Assembly (NCBI RefSeq): GCF_002090095.1
Contig: NZ_BBRJ01000003.1
Location: 372,001-436,000, forward strand
DNA length: 64,000 bases
Source: Demequina sp. NBRC 110053
GTDB taxonomy: Bacteria > Actinomycetota > Actinomycetes > Actinomycetales > Demequinaceae
Reading direction: 5' to 3'
Shown here: positions 1 through 9,318 of the stretch, in pieces
How positions within the stretch are numbered: position 1 is the first letter of the stretch
How the letters are laid out: each line of letters begins with the position of its first letter
Translations under genes and position numbers: made by a program
Notes under the pieces: model-generated
The model's input: only the letters and a program-made list of their open reading frames with translations
Database searches by the model: none
Told to the model about the DNA's origin: nothing

Positions 1-203
1 AACTGCAGGGGCGGGATCAGCCGCCGCAGAGCCTTCAGCGGCGGGTCCGTCACGGAGAACACCGACTCGGTCGCCACCAGGGCGACGCCGGACGGCCTCC
101 AGTCACGCGCGAACGACAGCACCAGCCCGAGGATCACGCGCGCGAAGAGCATCAGCATGAACAGGAACAGCACGAACCGCAGCGCGTCGAAGATCAGATC
201 CAC
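1..203 (-). CDS. YggT family membrane protein (partial, 3' end outside window)
   Basis: About 67 codons are readable from a GTG at 201-203. The reading is VDLIFDALRFVLFLFMLMLF, then ARVILGLVLSFARDW and, after a short polar stretch, TDPPLKALRRLIPP. A first membrane helix followed by an amphipathic DPPL-R-liP segment is typical of YggT proteins of about 95 residues, which usually lie directly downstream of sepF in Actinobacteria. Here it starts 19 bases after the sepF stop. I see no strong ribosome binding site, so the start rests on homology and may depend on coupling to sepF. The molecular role is unsettled; a link to membrane or division processes is inferred from position. Confidence 0.8.
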   Translation of the reverse strand, partial: MDLIFDALRFVLFLFMLMLFARVILGLVLSFARDWRPSGVALVATESVFSVTDPPLKALRRLIPPLQ

Positions 204-222
204 GCAGTGAGCCTAACCGAGG

Positions 223-705
223 CTAGCGGCCGTTGAAGAACTCGTTCTCGACAGGCTCGGGCTGCTCGGTGTCCATCCCGATCTCCACGTGCGCCGGCGA
301 CAGCAGGAACACCGAGGTCGTCACCCGCTCGATCGAGCCGTGCAGGCCAAACGACAGTCCGGCGGAGAAGTCGACCAGTCGCTTCGCGTCCGCGTCCGAC
401 ATCTCGGTGAGGTTCATGATGACCGGGACGCCCTGGCGGAACGCCTCGCCGATCAGGCGCGCGTCGTTGTAGGTGCGCGGCTTGATGGTCTGGATGCGGC
501 GCAGGTCGTTCGCGGACATGTGGCTCGCGGGCGTGCGCTGACGCTCGTTGCGCGCAGCCTTCGACGGCGCCTCGTGGCGCTCGCGAACCTCGGACATGTC
601 GTGGAGGTTCGTCACGGGAGCGAGCTCGTCGTCCGCATAGTCGTACTCCTCGTGCTGGCTCACGTCGAAGCCGAGGTACTGGATGGCCTTGCGCATCGCG
701 CTCAT
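223..705 (-). CDS. sepF: SepF, FtsZ membrane-anchor / division protein
   Basis: SepF binds the FtsZ C-terminal tail and tethers the Z ring to the membrane; in Actinobacteria, which lack FtsA, it is the main anchor. The 160-residue product starts with a short amphipathic helix ([13 protein letters not shown]), followed by an acidic, variable linker to about residue 70. The conserved SepF core follows ([19 protein letters not shown], then [10 protein letters not shown], then [17 protein letters not shown]) and ends in [18 protein letters not shown] lies about 7 bases before the ATG. It sits downstream of ftsZ and pgeF and upstream of yggT, the standard actinobacterial order. Confidence 0.97.
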   Translation of the reverse strand: MSAMRKAIQYLGFDVSQHEEYDYADDELAPVTNLHDMSEVRERHEAPSKAARNERQRTPASHMSANDLRRIQTIKPRTYNDARLIGEAFRQGVPVIMNLTEMSDADAKRLVDFSAGLSFGLHGSIERVTTSVFLLSPAHVEIGMDTEQPEPVENEFFNGR

Positions 706-787
706 CGGGGGCTCCTTCGAAGTTCTCGCTCTTGGTAGAACGGTAGGTCGGCGGCGGCGCGGTGCCGGGGAGCGACACGCCGCGCGG

Positions 788-1501
788 TCACTCGCACACG
801 ATCACGCCGGCGAACCGTCCCGTCACGCCGTCCCTGCGATGCGAGAACAGCGCGGGGCTCTCCACCGTGCACACCTTGCTGCGGACGATCTGCCCGAACC
901 CCAGCTGCGACAGCCTCGCCTCGATCGCGCGCGGCAGGTCGAGCGCCGGCGTCCCGCCGCGGGTCGACGTGAACGCCGAGGGATGCCGCGCGGAGACGCG
1001 CGCCCGCATCGAGTCCGGCACCTCGTAGCAGCGCCCGCACACGGCGGGACCGATCGAGGCACTCATCTCGCCGTCGATGGCCCGCCGCGCGCGCACGTCC
1101 AGCAGCGACGCCACGACGTTGTCGACGACGCCCAGGAAGAGGCCCTCCCTGCCGGCGTGCACCGCCGCGACCGCGCCGGTCGCGCCGTCATGGAGGAGCA
1201 CCGGCACACAGTCGGCCGCGATGGCCCCCAGGGCGACGCCTGGCACCTGGGTGACGAGTGCATCGGCTGCCTGCGCGAGCTCACCCGGACGGGAGATGCG
1301 GGCGACCGCGATGCCGTGCTCAGCTGTGAGGAAGGTGACGGGGGCGCCCGCGTGGCGCGCGACGATCTCCCTGTTGCGCGCCACGTCGACGGGGTCGTCG
1401 CCCACGTGGTCGGCGACGTTGAGCGAGTCGTAGGGAGGCTGGCTCACTCCCCCGGCGCGGGTGGTGAAGAACGCGCGAACCTCGAGTCCCGCGTCGAGCA
1501 T
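788..1501 (-). CDS. pgeF: PgeF/YfiH peptidoglycan editing factor (laccase-domain purine nucleoside phosphorylase family)
   Basis: This is a 237-residue YfiH/DUF152 protein. Family members are zinc-dependent enzymes described both as purine nucleoside phosphorylases/adenosine deaminases and as factors that correct mis-incorporated amino acids in peptidoglycan precursors. Visible motifs are [19 protein letters not shown] near the N-terminus, the metal-ligand motifs AADCVPVLL and AAVHAGREG, and CGRCYEVP. The start lies 6 bases past the ftsZ stop with GGAGGGG just upstream, so it is almost certainly co-transcribed with ftsZ. The position between ftsZ and sepF is conserved in Actinobacteria and suits a cell-wall quality-control role. 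Confidence 0.93.
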   Translation of the reverse strand: MLDAGLEVRAFFTTRAGGVSQPPYDSLNVADHVGDDPVDVARNREIVARHAGAPVTFLTAEHGIAVARISRPGELAQAADALVTQVPGVALGAIAADCVPVLLHDGATGAVAAVHAGREGLFLGVVDNVVASLLDVRARRAIDGEMSASIGPAVCGRCYEVPDSMRARVSARHPSAFTSTRGGTPALDLPRAIEARLSQLGFGQIVRSKVCTVESPALFSHRRDGVTGRFAGVIVCE

Positions 1502-1507
1502 CCCCTC

Positions 1508-2686
1508 CTACCGGAGGAACTCGGGCACGTCGAGAGCGTCCGCATCCCGGCGGGAGGGCTTGACCTCGATCGCGTCCGTGACCGGCGGCGCCTCGGGCTC
1601 GTCGGCGTCGAGCGCCTGCGGCACGGGTGCCGAGGACTGCTCGACGCGCGCCTCGACCGGCTCCTGCTCCTGCGCGGCCGGCGTCTCCTTCGCGCCCTCG
1701 ATGGTGCCGAGCGCCCCGGTGCGGTGGCGCGTGGTGGGCGCGCCGCCGTCGAAGCCGGCGGCGATCACCGTGATGCGGAGCTCGTCGCCCAGCGAGTCGT
1801 CGATGACAGTGCCGAAGATGATGTTCGCCTCGGCGTGGGCGGCCTCGCGCACCAGGCGTGCGGCCGTCTCGACCTCCTTGATGCCCAGGTTCGAGCCACC
1901 GGCGATGGACAGCAGCACGCCGTGCGCGCCCTCGATCGACGCCTCGAGCAGCGGCGACGAGATCGCGCCCTCAGCGGCAGTGAGCGCACGGGACTCGCCG
2001 CGCGACGAGCTCACGCCCATGAGCGCGGTGCCCGCGCCCTGCATGACGGACTTGACGTCGTTGAAGTCGACGTTGATGAGGCCGGGCGTCGTGATGAGGT
2101 CGGTGATGCCCTGGACGCCCCCCTGCAGCACCTGGTCGGCCGCGGCGAAGGCGCCGAGGATCGACAGCTCGGTGTCGTCGATGTCGAGCAGGCGGTCGTT
2201 CGGGATCACGATGAGGGTGTCGACCTCCTCGCGCAGGCGCTGGATGCCGGAGTCCGCCTGGTCGGCGCGACGGCGGCCCTCGAAGCTGAAGGGGCGCGTG
2301 ACGACACCCACGGTCAGGGCGCCGAGGCCGCGAGCGATCTTCGCGACGACGGGCGCACCGCCGGTGCCGGTGCCGCCGCCCTCGCCCGCGGTCACGAACA
2401 CCATGTCGGCGCCCTTGAGCGCCTCCGCGATCTCGTCCTCGTGGTCCTCGGCCGCCTGGCGGCCGACCTCGGGGTCCGCGCCCGCACCCAGGCCCCGGGT
2501 GAGCTCGCGCCCGATGTCGAGCTTGACGTCGGCGTCCGACATGAGCAGCGCCTGAGCATCGGTGTTGATGGCGATGAACTCGGCGCCCTTGAGGCCGACG
2601 TCGATCATGCGGTTGACGGCGTTCACGCCGCCGCCGCCCACGCCGACGACCTTGATGGCGGTGATGTAGTTCTGCGGTGCGGCCAT
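1508..2686 (-). CDS. ftsZ: FtsZ, tubulin-like cell division GTPase
   Basis: FtsZ polymerises into the Z ring that recruits the divisome. The 392-residue protein begins [20 protein letters not shown], carries the GTP-binding signature [15 protein letters not shown], and ends in the conserved tail [10 protein letters not shown] that SepF and other partners bind. The disordered linker between core and tail is unusually rich in Glu, Pro and Ala. I chose the ATG at 2686 because GGGAGAGGG lies 5-13 bases upstream. An in-frame TTG at 2701 would place the ribosome binding site inside the gene. Downstream are pgeF and sepF; upstream is a 158-base leader with its own candidate promoter and inverted repeat. 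Confidence 0.98.
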   Translation of the reverse strand: MAAPQNYITAIKVVGVGGGGVNAVNRMIDVGLKGAEFIAINTDAQALLMSDADVKLDIGRELTRGLGAGADPEVGRQAAEDHEDEIAEALKGADMVFVTAGEGGGTGTGGAPVVAKIARGLGALTVGVVTRPFSFEGRRRADQADSGIQRLREEVDTLIVIPNDRLLDIDDTELSILGAFAAADQVLQGGVQGITDLITTPGLINVDFNDVKSVMQGAGTALMGVSSSRGESRALTAAEGAISSPLLEASIEGAHGVLLSIAGGSNLGIKEVETAARLVREAAHAEANIIFGTVIDDSLGDELRITVIAAGFDGGAPTTRHRTGALGTIEGAKETPAAQEQEPVEARVEQSSAPVPQALDADEPEAPPVTDAIEVKPSRRDADALDVPEFLR

Positions 2687-2704
2687 GAGACCCTCTCCCA
2701 ACCT

Positions 2705-2737
2705 TAACCCTCTACTTGAGGGTTATAGTTATGTCAA
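2705..2737 (-). promoter_or_regulatory. Candidate ftsZ promoter with overlapping inverted repeat
   Basis: On the minus strand TTGACA (2732-2737) is followed after 17 bases by TAGAGG (2709-2714). A perfect inverted repeat, TAACCCTC with loop TACTT and GAGGGTTA (2705-2725), overlaps the -10 element and the spacer. The ftsZ start is about 20 bases further on. ftsZ is known to have its own promoters in the ftsQ-ftsZ gap in other Actinobacteria. The repeat could be an operator or an mRNA hairpin just before the ribosome binding site. Confidence 0.6.
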
Positions 2738-2844
2738 CTGCTTCCACTGGAGAAGGTACGTCGGGACGGCGGATGCGCACGTGAGGCGCGCGCGTGTCGC
2801 TCGATAATCTCGGCGAGGAAGGCTGGCCTCCCGACCGGTCGATG

Positions 2845-4101
2845 TCAGGACACCGTCGGAAGCGTGGGCGCGGACACGTCGATGACCTCGGCGCCGGCGC
2901 GCTCGTCGAGCAGCACCAGCAGCACCTCCGCCTTGAGCGCCGACTCCTCGGCACTGCCCCACTCGACGCTCGGCCCGTCCCGCAGGACGAAGTGGATCGA
3001 GTCCTCGGTCTGCGCCTCGATGTCCCGGATGCGGTCGCGCAGCTCGACCGGCATCTCGTCGATGACCGCGATGACGCCGTCGAGGATGCGGGCGTCCTCG
3101 GCGTTCAGCGGAACGTTGACGAGCGGGAGGTCGGCCGGCGCCTCGTCCGCCTCGGCGACCTGCGTGCCGGTCTGGTCGAGGAGGACCACGGTGCCATCGG
3201 CGACGGGGATCGCCGCGACGGGCTCGGCGGAGTCGATGGTGATTCTCAAGCCTGCGGGCCACACGCGCTCGACCTCGGCCGTGTGCACCCCCACCAGCTC
3301 CTCGAGCCGATCCTCGACGTGCGCGGTGTTGAGCAGGACGAGCGAGGTGCCCGACTGCTCGGCGACGATCGACTCGACGTCGGCGGGGTCCACGACCGTC
3401 CCGAACCCGCTCGCCTCGATGTTCTGCTCGTCGAACGCGAAGACCGGCGACATCAGCAGCACCCACGCGGCCGCCGCCGCGCCGCCCGCGTACAGCGCCC
3501 GGCGTCCCCAGCGCGCGGACAGCAGCCGACGGTGCGCGCTGCGCTTCTCCTTGAGCCTCTCCTCCATGCGCGTGGACACCGTCGTCGAGGCCGCCTTGGT
3601 CTTGGCCCACGGCGTCGCGAACGTTCCTGATCCAGGAGAGGGCCGATGCGCGGGCTGGGCCCCGGTGGCAGGCTCGTCCAAGCGGCCCAGGCGGCCGCCG
3701 GTGGCGGTCGCGAGCGCACGCTGCAGGATGCCGGGAGCGGCAGCCGATGCAGGTGCGCGCGCGGCGGAGGAGGCGGAGGGCGCCGATGCGCGCGAGGCCG
3801 AAGGCCTTCGAACCGGGCCAGCGACGGGTGTCGAGGTGCGCGCCGTCCGCTGGCCCGTCGAGCGCGGCGGATCAGCGGGCCTCTGCACGCTGGGCGCCGC
3901 GGGACGCTGCCCGCCACGAGAACGCGGAGCCGCCGGCTTGCGGATCGAGCCGGAAGCGGTGCGTGGGGGTCGCGAGCCCGAGCCACCGCCGGCGGCCGGC
4001 GCGGGGCGCGACGATCGGGCAGGCGTCGCGGCCACCGAGGACCACGGGACGGAGCGCTGCGGACTGCCCTCGCCGGTCGGCGGCCTGCGCTGCTCAGCCA
4101 T
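2845..4101 (-). CDS. ftsQ: FtsQ, divisome assembly protein (POTRA domain)
   Basis: FtsQ (DivIB family) is a bitopic membrane protein that links FtsL/FtsB-type proteins to the septal synthase. The product is 418 residues. About 210 residues form a Pro/Ser/Ala/Arg-rich cytoplasmic region, followed by one membrane helix (ALYAGGAAAAAWVLLMSPVF). The POTRA domain comes next (FDEQNIEASGFGTVVDPADV), then the FtsQ domain with VERVWPAGLRITI and EPVAAIPV. The disordered N-terminus is much longer than in most FtsQ proteins (usually 250-330 residues in total). The gene starts 8 bases inside the 3' end of murC and is followed by a 158-base gap to ftsZ. Confidence 0.93.
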   Translation of the reverse strand: MAEQRRPPTGEGSPQRSVPWSSVAATPARSSRPAPAAGGGSGSRPPRTASGSIRKPAAPRSRGGQRPAAPSVQRPADPPRSTGQRTARTSTPVAGPVRRPSASRASAPSASSAARAPASAAAPGILQRALATATGGRLGRLDEPATGAQPAHRPSPGSGTFATPWAKTKAASTTVSTRMEERLKEKRSAHRRLLSARWGRRALYAGGAAAAAWVLLMSPVFAFDEQNIEASGFGTVVDPADVESIVAEQSGTSLVLLNTAHVEDRLEELVGVHTAEVERVWPAGLRITIDSAEPVAAIPVADGTVVLLDQTGTQVAEADEAPADLPLVNVPLNAEDARILDGVIAVIDEMPVELRDRIRDIEAQTEDSIHFVLRDGPSVEWGSAEESALKAEVLLVLLDERAGAEVIDVSAPTLPTVS

Positions 4102-5503
4102 CGGCGGCCTCGCGCAGGTCGTCCAGGATCCAGTCCGCGGCGAGCGTCACCGTCCCCGAGCCGATGGTCATGACCTGCGTGCCGGGCCTCGCGAGCGACG
4201 CGGCGACGGCGGCGGCCTCGCGGAGGTCCTCGACCACCTGCGCCGTCGAGCCGTCCGGGACCTCCATCAGCCCGAGGATGCTGTCCGACGTGACGCCGGG
4301 AATCGGGTCCTCGCGGTCGCCATGGACGCCGGCGATCACCACGTCCGCGTCGTCGATCGCCAGCGCGCGAGCGAAGTTCGCGGCGTGCAGCTGGGTGCGC
4401 GTGAACAGCGCCGGCTGGAACAGCACGACGAGGTGCTCCTCCCCTGCGGCGCGCGCCGCCGCGAGGACCGCGGCGACCTCGGTCGGGTGGTGCGCGTAGT
4501 CGTCGACCACCCGCACTCCGCCGGCCTCCCCGCGAAGCTCGTAGCGCCTGCCGGTGCCAGCGAAGCTCGCGAGCGCATCGGCTGCCGAGACCGCATCGGC
4601 CCCCATGACGACGGCGGCCGCCCAGGCCGCGGCGGCGTTCAGCCGCTGGTGCTCCCCCGGCACCGGCACCACGAGCGAAATGGGCCCCATTCGCTCGCCC
4701 AACGGCCTTGATGCGCGAGTTGGGCCCAACTCGCGCACGTGGGCGGGGGCCACGGTGAGGTGGGTCGGGGTGACGACGACGTCCGCGGACTCGCGGCCGT
4801 AGGTGACCACGTGCACGCCGGCCTTGCGGGCCGCGTCGGCAATGCGCAGCACGGTCGGGTCCTCGGCGCACGCGATCAGCACCTGGCACTCCAGGGCGAA
4901 GTCGAGGAACGCCTGCTCCAGGCTCTCGACCGTGCCGTAGTGGTCCAGGTGGTCGGGCTCGATGTTCAGCAGGATGCCCACCTCGGGGTGGTAGCGCAGG
5001 AACGAGCCGTCAGACTCGTCGGCCTCGACCACGCCGATCCCCGCGGCGCCCGCATACCCGCCGGCAACCGCGCCATCGACGCCGAACACGCGCGCCCCCA
5101 CCGCGAACGACGCATCGATCCCGCAGCGGTGAAGCGTGTGAGCGACCATCGCGGAGGTGGTGGTCTTGCCGTGCGACCCGGCGACCGCGACCAGGCGGTC
5201 GTCCTCGAGCGCGTACACCAGCGCCTCCGAGCGGTGCATCACGGGAATCCCGAGCTCGCGGGCGCGCTCAAGCTCCGGGTTGGTCTCGCGGACCGCCGAG
5301 GAGATGACCACCGCGTCCACGCCGTCCACGCATCCGGCGTCGTGGCCGATCCGCACATCCATCCCCGCGTCGCGCAGCGCCGCGAAGTAGGCGGACTCGC
5401 GCTGGTCGGTGCCCGACACCTCGATGCCGCGGGCGGCCACGAGCCGGGCGACGGCGGACATGCCGGAGCCGCCGACGCCGATGAAGTGCATGCGGCCGCT
5501 CAC
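4094..5503 (-). CDS. murC: MurC, UDP-N-acetylmuramate--L-alanine ligase
   Basis: MurC adds L-alanine to UDP-MurNAc, the first ATP-dependent ligase of peptidoglycan precursor synthesis. The 469-residue protein has the N-terminal Rossmann motif HFIGVGGSGMSAVARL, the ATP loop AVAGSHGKTTTSAMV, EPDHLDHYG in the central domain and DDYAHHPTEVAA in the C-terminal domain. GTG at 5503 is chosen: it overlaps the murG stop by 4 bases (GTGA) and GGGAG lies just upstream. An ATG at 5491 is the alternative. Residues of about 256-277 (LGPTRASRPLGERMGP region) are encoded by a pair of palindromic repeats that recur elsewhere in the window. Confidence 0.97.
   Translation of the reverse strand: MSGRMHFIGVGGSGMSAVARLVAARGIEVSGTDQRESAYFAALRDAGMDVRIGHDAGCVDGVDAVVISSAVRETNPELERARELGIPVMHRSEALVYALEDDRLVAVAGSHGKTTTSAMVAHTLHRCGIDASFAVGARVFGVDGAVAGGYAGAAGIGVVEADESDGSFLRYHPEVGILLNIEPDHLDHYGTVESLEQAFLDFALECQVLIACAEDPTVLRIADAARKAGVHVVTYGRESADVVVTPTHLTVAPAHVRELGPTRASRPLGERMGPISLVVPVPGEHQRLNAAAAWAAAVVMGADAVSAADALASFAGTGRRYELRGEAGGVRVVDDYAHHPTEVAAVLAAARAAGEEHLVVLFQPALFTRTQLHAANFARALAIDDADVVIAGVHGDREDPIPGVTSDSILGLMEVPDGSTAQVVEDLREAAAVAASLARPGTQVMTIGSGTVTLAADWILDDLREAADG
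4673..4737. repeat. Pair of GGG/CCC-core palindromes inside murC
   Basis: 4712-4737 is a perfect 26-base palindrome (arm TGCGCGAGTTGGG and its complement). 4673-4696 is a near-perfect one (arms GAGCGAAATGGG and CCCATTCGCTC, one bulged base). They are 15 bases apart, separated by a segment containing GGCCTTGAT. The same palindrome recurs at 37751 and 56804, with variants at 23572 and 23609. The whole pair is translated in frame as part of MurC. Confidence 0.85.
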
Positions 5504-6642
5504 GATGAGCTCCCTGCGGTCGCATCCTGATCCAGCGCCGCCTCCACCATGTCCGCGACGCGCGCCGCGCCGTCCCTGATCGCGATGGCGTCCGTCGCGG
5601 CACGCATGGCCTCCGCCGCGTGCGAGTCCAGCAGCATCCGCTCGGCGCCGTCGCGAACCGCGTCCGCGGTGAGGTCCTGGTCGGCGACGATGGTGGCCGC
5701 GCCCGCGCCGGCCGCCGGGCGTGCGTTGTCGGCCTGCTCGCCGTTGCCGTGCGGGAGGGGCACGTACATGGCCGGGATCCCGAGCGCGGTGACCTCGGAC
5801 ACGGTCGCGGCGCCCGCGCGGCAGATGACGGCTCCGGCGGCAGCGAGCGCGGTCGCCATGTCGTGGCTGTACTCCTCGACCCGGTACAGCCCGCGCACGC
5901 GCTCGGGCAGCTCGGCCTGCGCTCGCAGCGCGTCCTCGCCCTTGCCCTGCCCCGTCAGGTGCCACACATGGACGCCCCTCGCGACCAGGTCTGGCACGGC
6001 GGCCACGACCGCGGCGTTGACGCTGGCCGCTCCGAGCGAGCCTCCGGTCACGAGCAGGGTGGGCGCGTCCGAGGCCCAGCCGGCGACGGCTCGCGCGGCG
6101 GCGCGGGCCTCCGGTCCTGCCTCCGCGTCCGCGAGCACGGTGGCGAGGTCGGCGATCTCGCGGCGCAGGGGCAGGCCGGTGACGGTCGCGCCTCGCAGCG
6201 GCGTGCCGGGAAACGTCACCGCGACGCGGTCGGTCATCCGCGCGCCCAGCCGGTTCGCCAGCCCCGGGCGTGCGTTGGCCTCGTGCACGACGATGGGGAG
6301 CTTCGCACGCCGTGCCGCGAGATACGCCGGCGTCGACACATAGCCGCCGAAACCGACGACGGCCGCGGCGCCGCTGTCCGTCATGGCGGCCGATGCGGCG
6401 GCGACGGCCGCTCGAAGGTTGCGCGGCAAGCGGAGCAGATCGCCCGAGGGCCTGCGCGGCAGCGGCACCTTGGGAACGGTGTGCAGCGGGACGCCCGCGC
6501 GTGGCACGAGGTCCTTCTCGAGGCCCTCGGCGGTGCCGACGGCGGCGACCACGTGGCCGCGGGTGCGCAGCTCGGTCGCGGTGGCCAGCAGAGGGTTGAC
6601 GTGTCCGGCGGTTCCACCGCCGGCGAGCAGGATGCTAGCCAC
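5500..6642 (-). CDS. murG: MurG, lipid I N-acetylglucosaminyltransferase (lipid II synthesis)
   Basis: MurG transfers GlcNAc from UDP-GlcNAc to lipid I on the inner face of the membrane to give lipid II. The 380-residue GT-B glycosyltransferase shows the G-loops LAGGGTAGHVNP and VTGGSLGAASVN, plus VVHEANARPGLANR and CRAGAATVSEVTALG, the UDP-GlcNAc-binding region. The GTG start at 6642 lies inside the 3' end of ftsW (8-base overlap), and the 3' end overlaps murC by 4 bases. Confidence 0.97.
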   Translation of the reverse strand: MASILLAGGGTAGHVNPLLATATELRTRGHVVAAVGTAEGLEKDLVPRAGVPLHTVPKVPLPRRPSGDLLRLPRNLRAAVAAASAAMTDSGAAAVVGFGGYVSTPAYLAARRAKLPIVVHEANARPGLANRLGARMTDRVAVTFPGTPLRGATVTGLPLRREIADLATVLADAEAGPEARAAARAVAGWASDAPTLLVTGGSLGAASVNAAVVAAVPDLVARGVHVWHLTGQGKGEDALRAQAELPERVRGLYRVEEYSHDMATALAAAGAVICRAGAATVSEVTALGIPAMYVPLPHGNGEQADNARPAAGAGAATIVADQDLTADAVRDGAERMLLDSHAAEAMRAATDAIAIRDGAARVADMVEAALDQDATAGSSS

Positions 6643-7915
6643 GGCGTCCCCGGGCGACCACGGCGAAGGACCGCTTGATGACCGATGGCCGGGCGGCGAA
6701 GGCCTCCTGCGCGCCGGGCTCGCGGCGAGCGAACGCCATGAGCACTCCGATGGCCGCGAGCGAGACCATGAGCGACGAGCCGCCCGAGGACACGAGCGGG
6801 AGCGGCACTCCGGTCACCGGCGCGAAGCCCACGACGACCGCGATGTTGATGCACGCCTGGCCCACGATCCATGCGCCGATGGCCGCCGCGGAGATCTGCA
6901 CGAACGGGTCCTCGTGACGGGTGACGAGGCGGTTGACGGCGACGATCATCATGCCGAACGCGACGAGCATGAGCAGGGTGCCGACGAGCCCGTACTCCTC
7001 GCCGATGATCGAGAAGATGAAGTCCGAGTCCGCGACGGGCAGGTAGCCCCACTTCTCGCGGCTCATGCCGGGACCGAGGCCCCAGAGCCCACCAGAGGCC
7101 AGCGCCCACGTGCCATGCAGGGTCTGCATGCACGCACCCTGCGGGTCGCACGTCTCAGGGTTGAGCCACACGTTGATGCGCCCCGTGCGGGTGACGCCCT
7201 GCTGGAGCAGCACGAGCACGCCGACGATGCCCACCGCGCCGGCGGCGGCGAACCAGCGCACCGGCAGGCCGGCGACCCAGTAGGCCGCGGCGACCATGAG
7301 GCAGATGACCAGCGCCGTGCCCATGTCGCGTCCGTACAGCACCAGTCCGAGGACAGCGATGGCGGCGATCCCGCCCGGCACCAGCGCGCCGCGCAGCGTC
7401 GTGAGCTGCTTCCGACCCACGGCGAGGGCGACGCCCAGGAACAGGGCGAGGGCGAGCTTCGCCAGCTCTGACGGCTGGAAGGTCGCCGGACCCACCGGGA
7501 TCCAGTTCTTGTTGCCGCCCACCGTTTGGCCGACGGCCGCGACCGCGAGCAGCAGGACGATCGACACCAGCAGCGCGGGGAAGGCGATCTTCTTCCAGAG
7601 GCCGATCGGCACGCGCGACCCGAAGACGAGCGCCACGACTCCGACCCCGAGCGCGGCCACCTGGGGCAGGAAGTCCGAGTACGGGTTGCCTGCGCTCTTC
7701 GCGAGCGCATTCGATGAGCTCGAGGACAGGACGACGGCGAGCCCGACCACCACCAGGAGCGCCGTCGCGGCGGCGAGCAGATAGTAGGTCAGCACGGGCG
7801 AGCCGGAGGGCGGCGAGGTCGACGCCTTGGCGCGAGACGACGCCGCGCCGCGGCCGTCGGAGACCGCCGCAGGCCGTCGAGGTGCAGCGGAGCGTCGCGG
7901 GGCCGTAGCCGTCAT
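6635..7915 (-). CDS. ftsW: FtsW, septal peptidoglycan glycosyltransferase (SEDS family)
   Basis: FtsW polymerises lipid II at the septum together with the transpeptidase FtsI. The 426-residue product has an Ala/Arg/Ser-rich cytoplasmic N-terminus of about 35 residues and then about ten membrane helices. SEDS landmarks are FQPSELAKLALALFLG, SDFIFSIIGEEYGLVG and PVTGVPLPLVSSGGSSL. AAGGAGG lies 5 bases before the ATG at 7915, which fixes the start. The gene lies between murD and murG as in other Actinobacteria. Confidence 0.96.
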   Translation of the reverse strand: MTATAPRRSAAPRRPAAVSDGRGAASSRAKASTSPPSGSPVLTYYLLAAATALLVVVGLAVVLSSSSSNALAKSAGNPYSDFLPQVAALGVGVVALVFGSRVPIGLWKKIAFPALLVSIVLLLAVAAVGQTVGGNKNWIPVGPATFQPSELAKLALALFLGVALAVGRKQLTTLRGALVPGGIAAIAVLGLVLYGRDMGTALVICLMVAAAYWVAGLPVRWFAAAGAVGIVGVLVLLQQGVTRTGRINVWLNPETCDPQGACMQTLHGTWALASGGLWGLGPGMSREKWGYLPVADSDFIFSIIGEEYGLVGTLLMLVAFGMMIVAVNRLVTRHEDPFVQISAAAIGAWIVGQACINIAVVVGFAPVTGVPLPLVSSGGSSLMVSLAAIGVLMAFARREPGAQEAFAARPSVIKRSFAVVARGRRG

Positions 7916-7926
7916 GCGCGCCTCCT

Positions 7927-9318
7927 TCAGGCCTCCAGCGCCCCCACCGCTGCCGCGAAGGCGTCCCCTCTGTCCGCGTAGGAGCGGAACTGATCGAACG
8001 ATGCGCAGGCGGGTGACAGGAGGACCGTGTCGCCCGGGTGTGCCAGGCGTCGAGCCGCCTCCACCGCCTGCTCCATCACAGTGTCGCCCGGTTCGATGCG
8101 GGTCACGGGGATATCGGCCGCGTGTCCCGCGAGCGAGTCCGACAGCGGCTGCGGATCCTCGCCGATGAGCACCACGGCCCGCACGCGATCCCTCACCGTC
8201 TCGATGAGTGCGTCGAACTCCTGGCCCTTCGCCTGGCCGCCTGCGATCCACACCACTGACCGCGGCGGTCGGCCCCCGAACGCCGCGATGGCCGCGTGCG
8301 CGTTGGTGGCCTTCGAGTCGTCGACCCAGTGGACGCCATCGACGGTGGCGACATGGGCCGTGCGGTGGGCGTCGAGCCCGAACGCTTGCAGGCCCTCGCT
8401 GACGGCCTCGGGCGCGACGCCGACGGCGCGGCACAGCGCGGCCGCGGCGAGCGCGTTCGTCACGAGGTACGGCGGCACGTCTCCTGCGACCAGGTGCGAC
8501 AGGTCAGCGACGGAGCCGAGCTCGAGCGCCTGCGCCCAGCGCGCGTCGTGAAAGCCGCGATCGACCAGCAGGCCGTCGACCACGCCCAGCTGCGAGACCG
8601 CTGGCGAGCCCAGCGTCACGCCCACGGCGCGGGCGCCCTCGACCACGTCGGCCTCGGCGACCATGGCCTCGACCAGGGGGTCCGCCGCGGGATACACGCA
8701 CGCGACCTGGACCAGGTTGTAGACCCTCGCCTTGTCCGCGCGGTAGGCCTCGACCGAGCCGTGCCAGTCCAGGTGATCCTCGTCGGCATTGAGGCATACG
8801 GCGGCGTGCGGGGACAGCGTGGACGTGAAGTGCAGCTGCAGGCTCGCGATCTCCACGGCCACCAGGTCGCGCTCCTCGCGCGCGGCGCCGATGACCGGCA
8901 CGCCCATGTTGCCGCACACCGCGACGTCGAGGCCGCCTGCGGCGGCGATCGCGCCGACCATCTGGGTGGTCGTGGTCTTGCCGTTGGTGCCGGTGACGAG
9001 CACCCAGGGGATGCCGGGGCGCCGCACCCGCCAGGCGAACTCCATCTCCGAGACGATCTCCACGCCGGCGTTCGCGACGGCGACCACCCACGGGTGGTGG
9101 GGCGCGAAGCCTGGCGAGGACATGCACAGGTCGAACGCCGCCAGGTCGAGTCCGTCGAGCGAGGCGTGGTCGGCGCCGGCGGCGTTCGGATCGACGGTCA
9201 CCGCGGCGGCGCGCTGCTCGCTGCACGCCTCGAGCGCGGAGCGTCCGGCGACGCCCAGGCCGAGGATCAGCACGCGCCGGCCCGCGATGGAAGGGCGCTG
9301 GGCGCTCACGGCCGTCAC
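7927..9318 (-). CDS. murD: MurD, UDP-N-acetylmuramoyl-L-alanine--D-glutamate ligase
   Basis: MurD adds D-glutamate to UDP-MurNAc-L-Ala. The product of about 463 residues has [17 protein letters not shown] at the N-terminus, the ATP loop [27 protein letters not shown] and the C-terminal [12 protein letters not shown]. The GTG at 9318 overlaps the mraY stop by 4 bases (GTGA) and is preferred. A GTG at 9309 would shorten it by three residues. The gene ends 11 bases before ftsW. Confidence 0.96.
   Translation of the reverse strand: MTAVSAQRPSIAGRRVLILGLGVAGRSALEACSEQRAAAVTVDPNAAGADHASLDGLDLAAFDLCMSSPGFAPHHPWVVAVANAGVEIVSEMEFAWRVRRPGIPWVLVTGTNGKTTTTQMVGAIAAAGGLDVAVCGNMGVPVIGAAREERDLVAVEIASLQLHFTSTLSPHAAVCLNADEDHLDWHGSVEAYRADKARVYNLVQVACVYPAADPLVEAMVAEADVVEGARAVGVTLGSPAVSQLGVVDGLLVDRGFHDARWAQALELGSVADLSHLVAGDVPPYLVTNALAAAALCRAVGVAPEAVSEGLQAFGLDAHRTAHVATVDGVHWVDDSKATNAHAAIAAFGGRPPRSVVWIAGGQAKGQEFDALIETVRDRVRAVVLIGEDPQPLSDSLAGHAADIPVTRIEPGDTVMEQAVEAARRLAHPGDTVLLSPACASFDQFRSYADRGDAFAAAVGALEA

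Noticed and set aside
683..2707. Long open frame opposite ftsZ and pgeF on the plus strand
   Set aside because: It is a by-product of the G+C-biased third codon position of the minus-strand genes: Arg/Gly/His-rich translation, no family features, no ribosome binding site.
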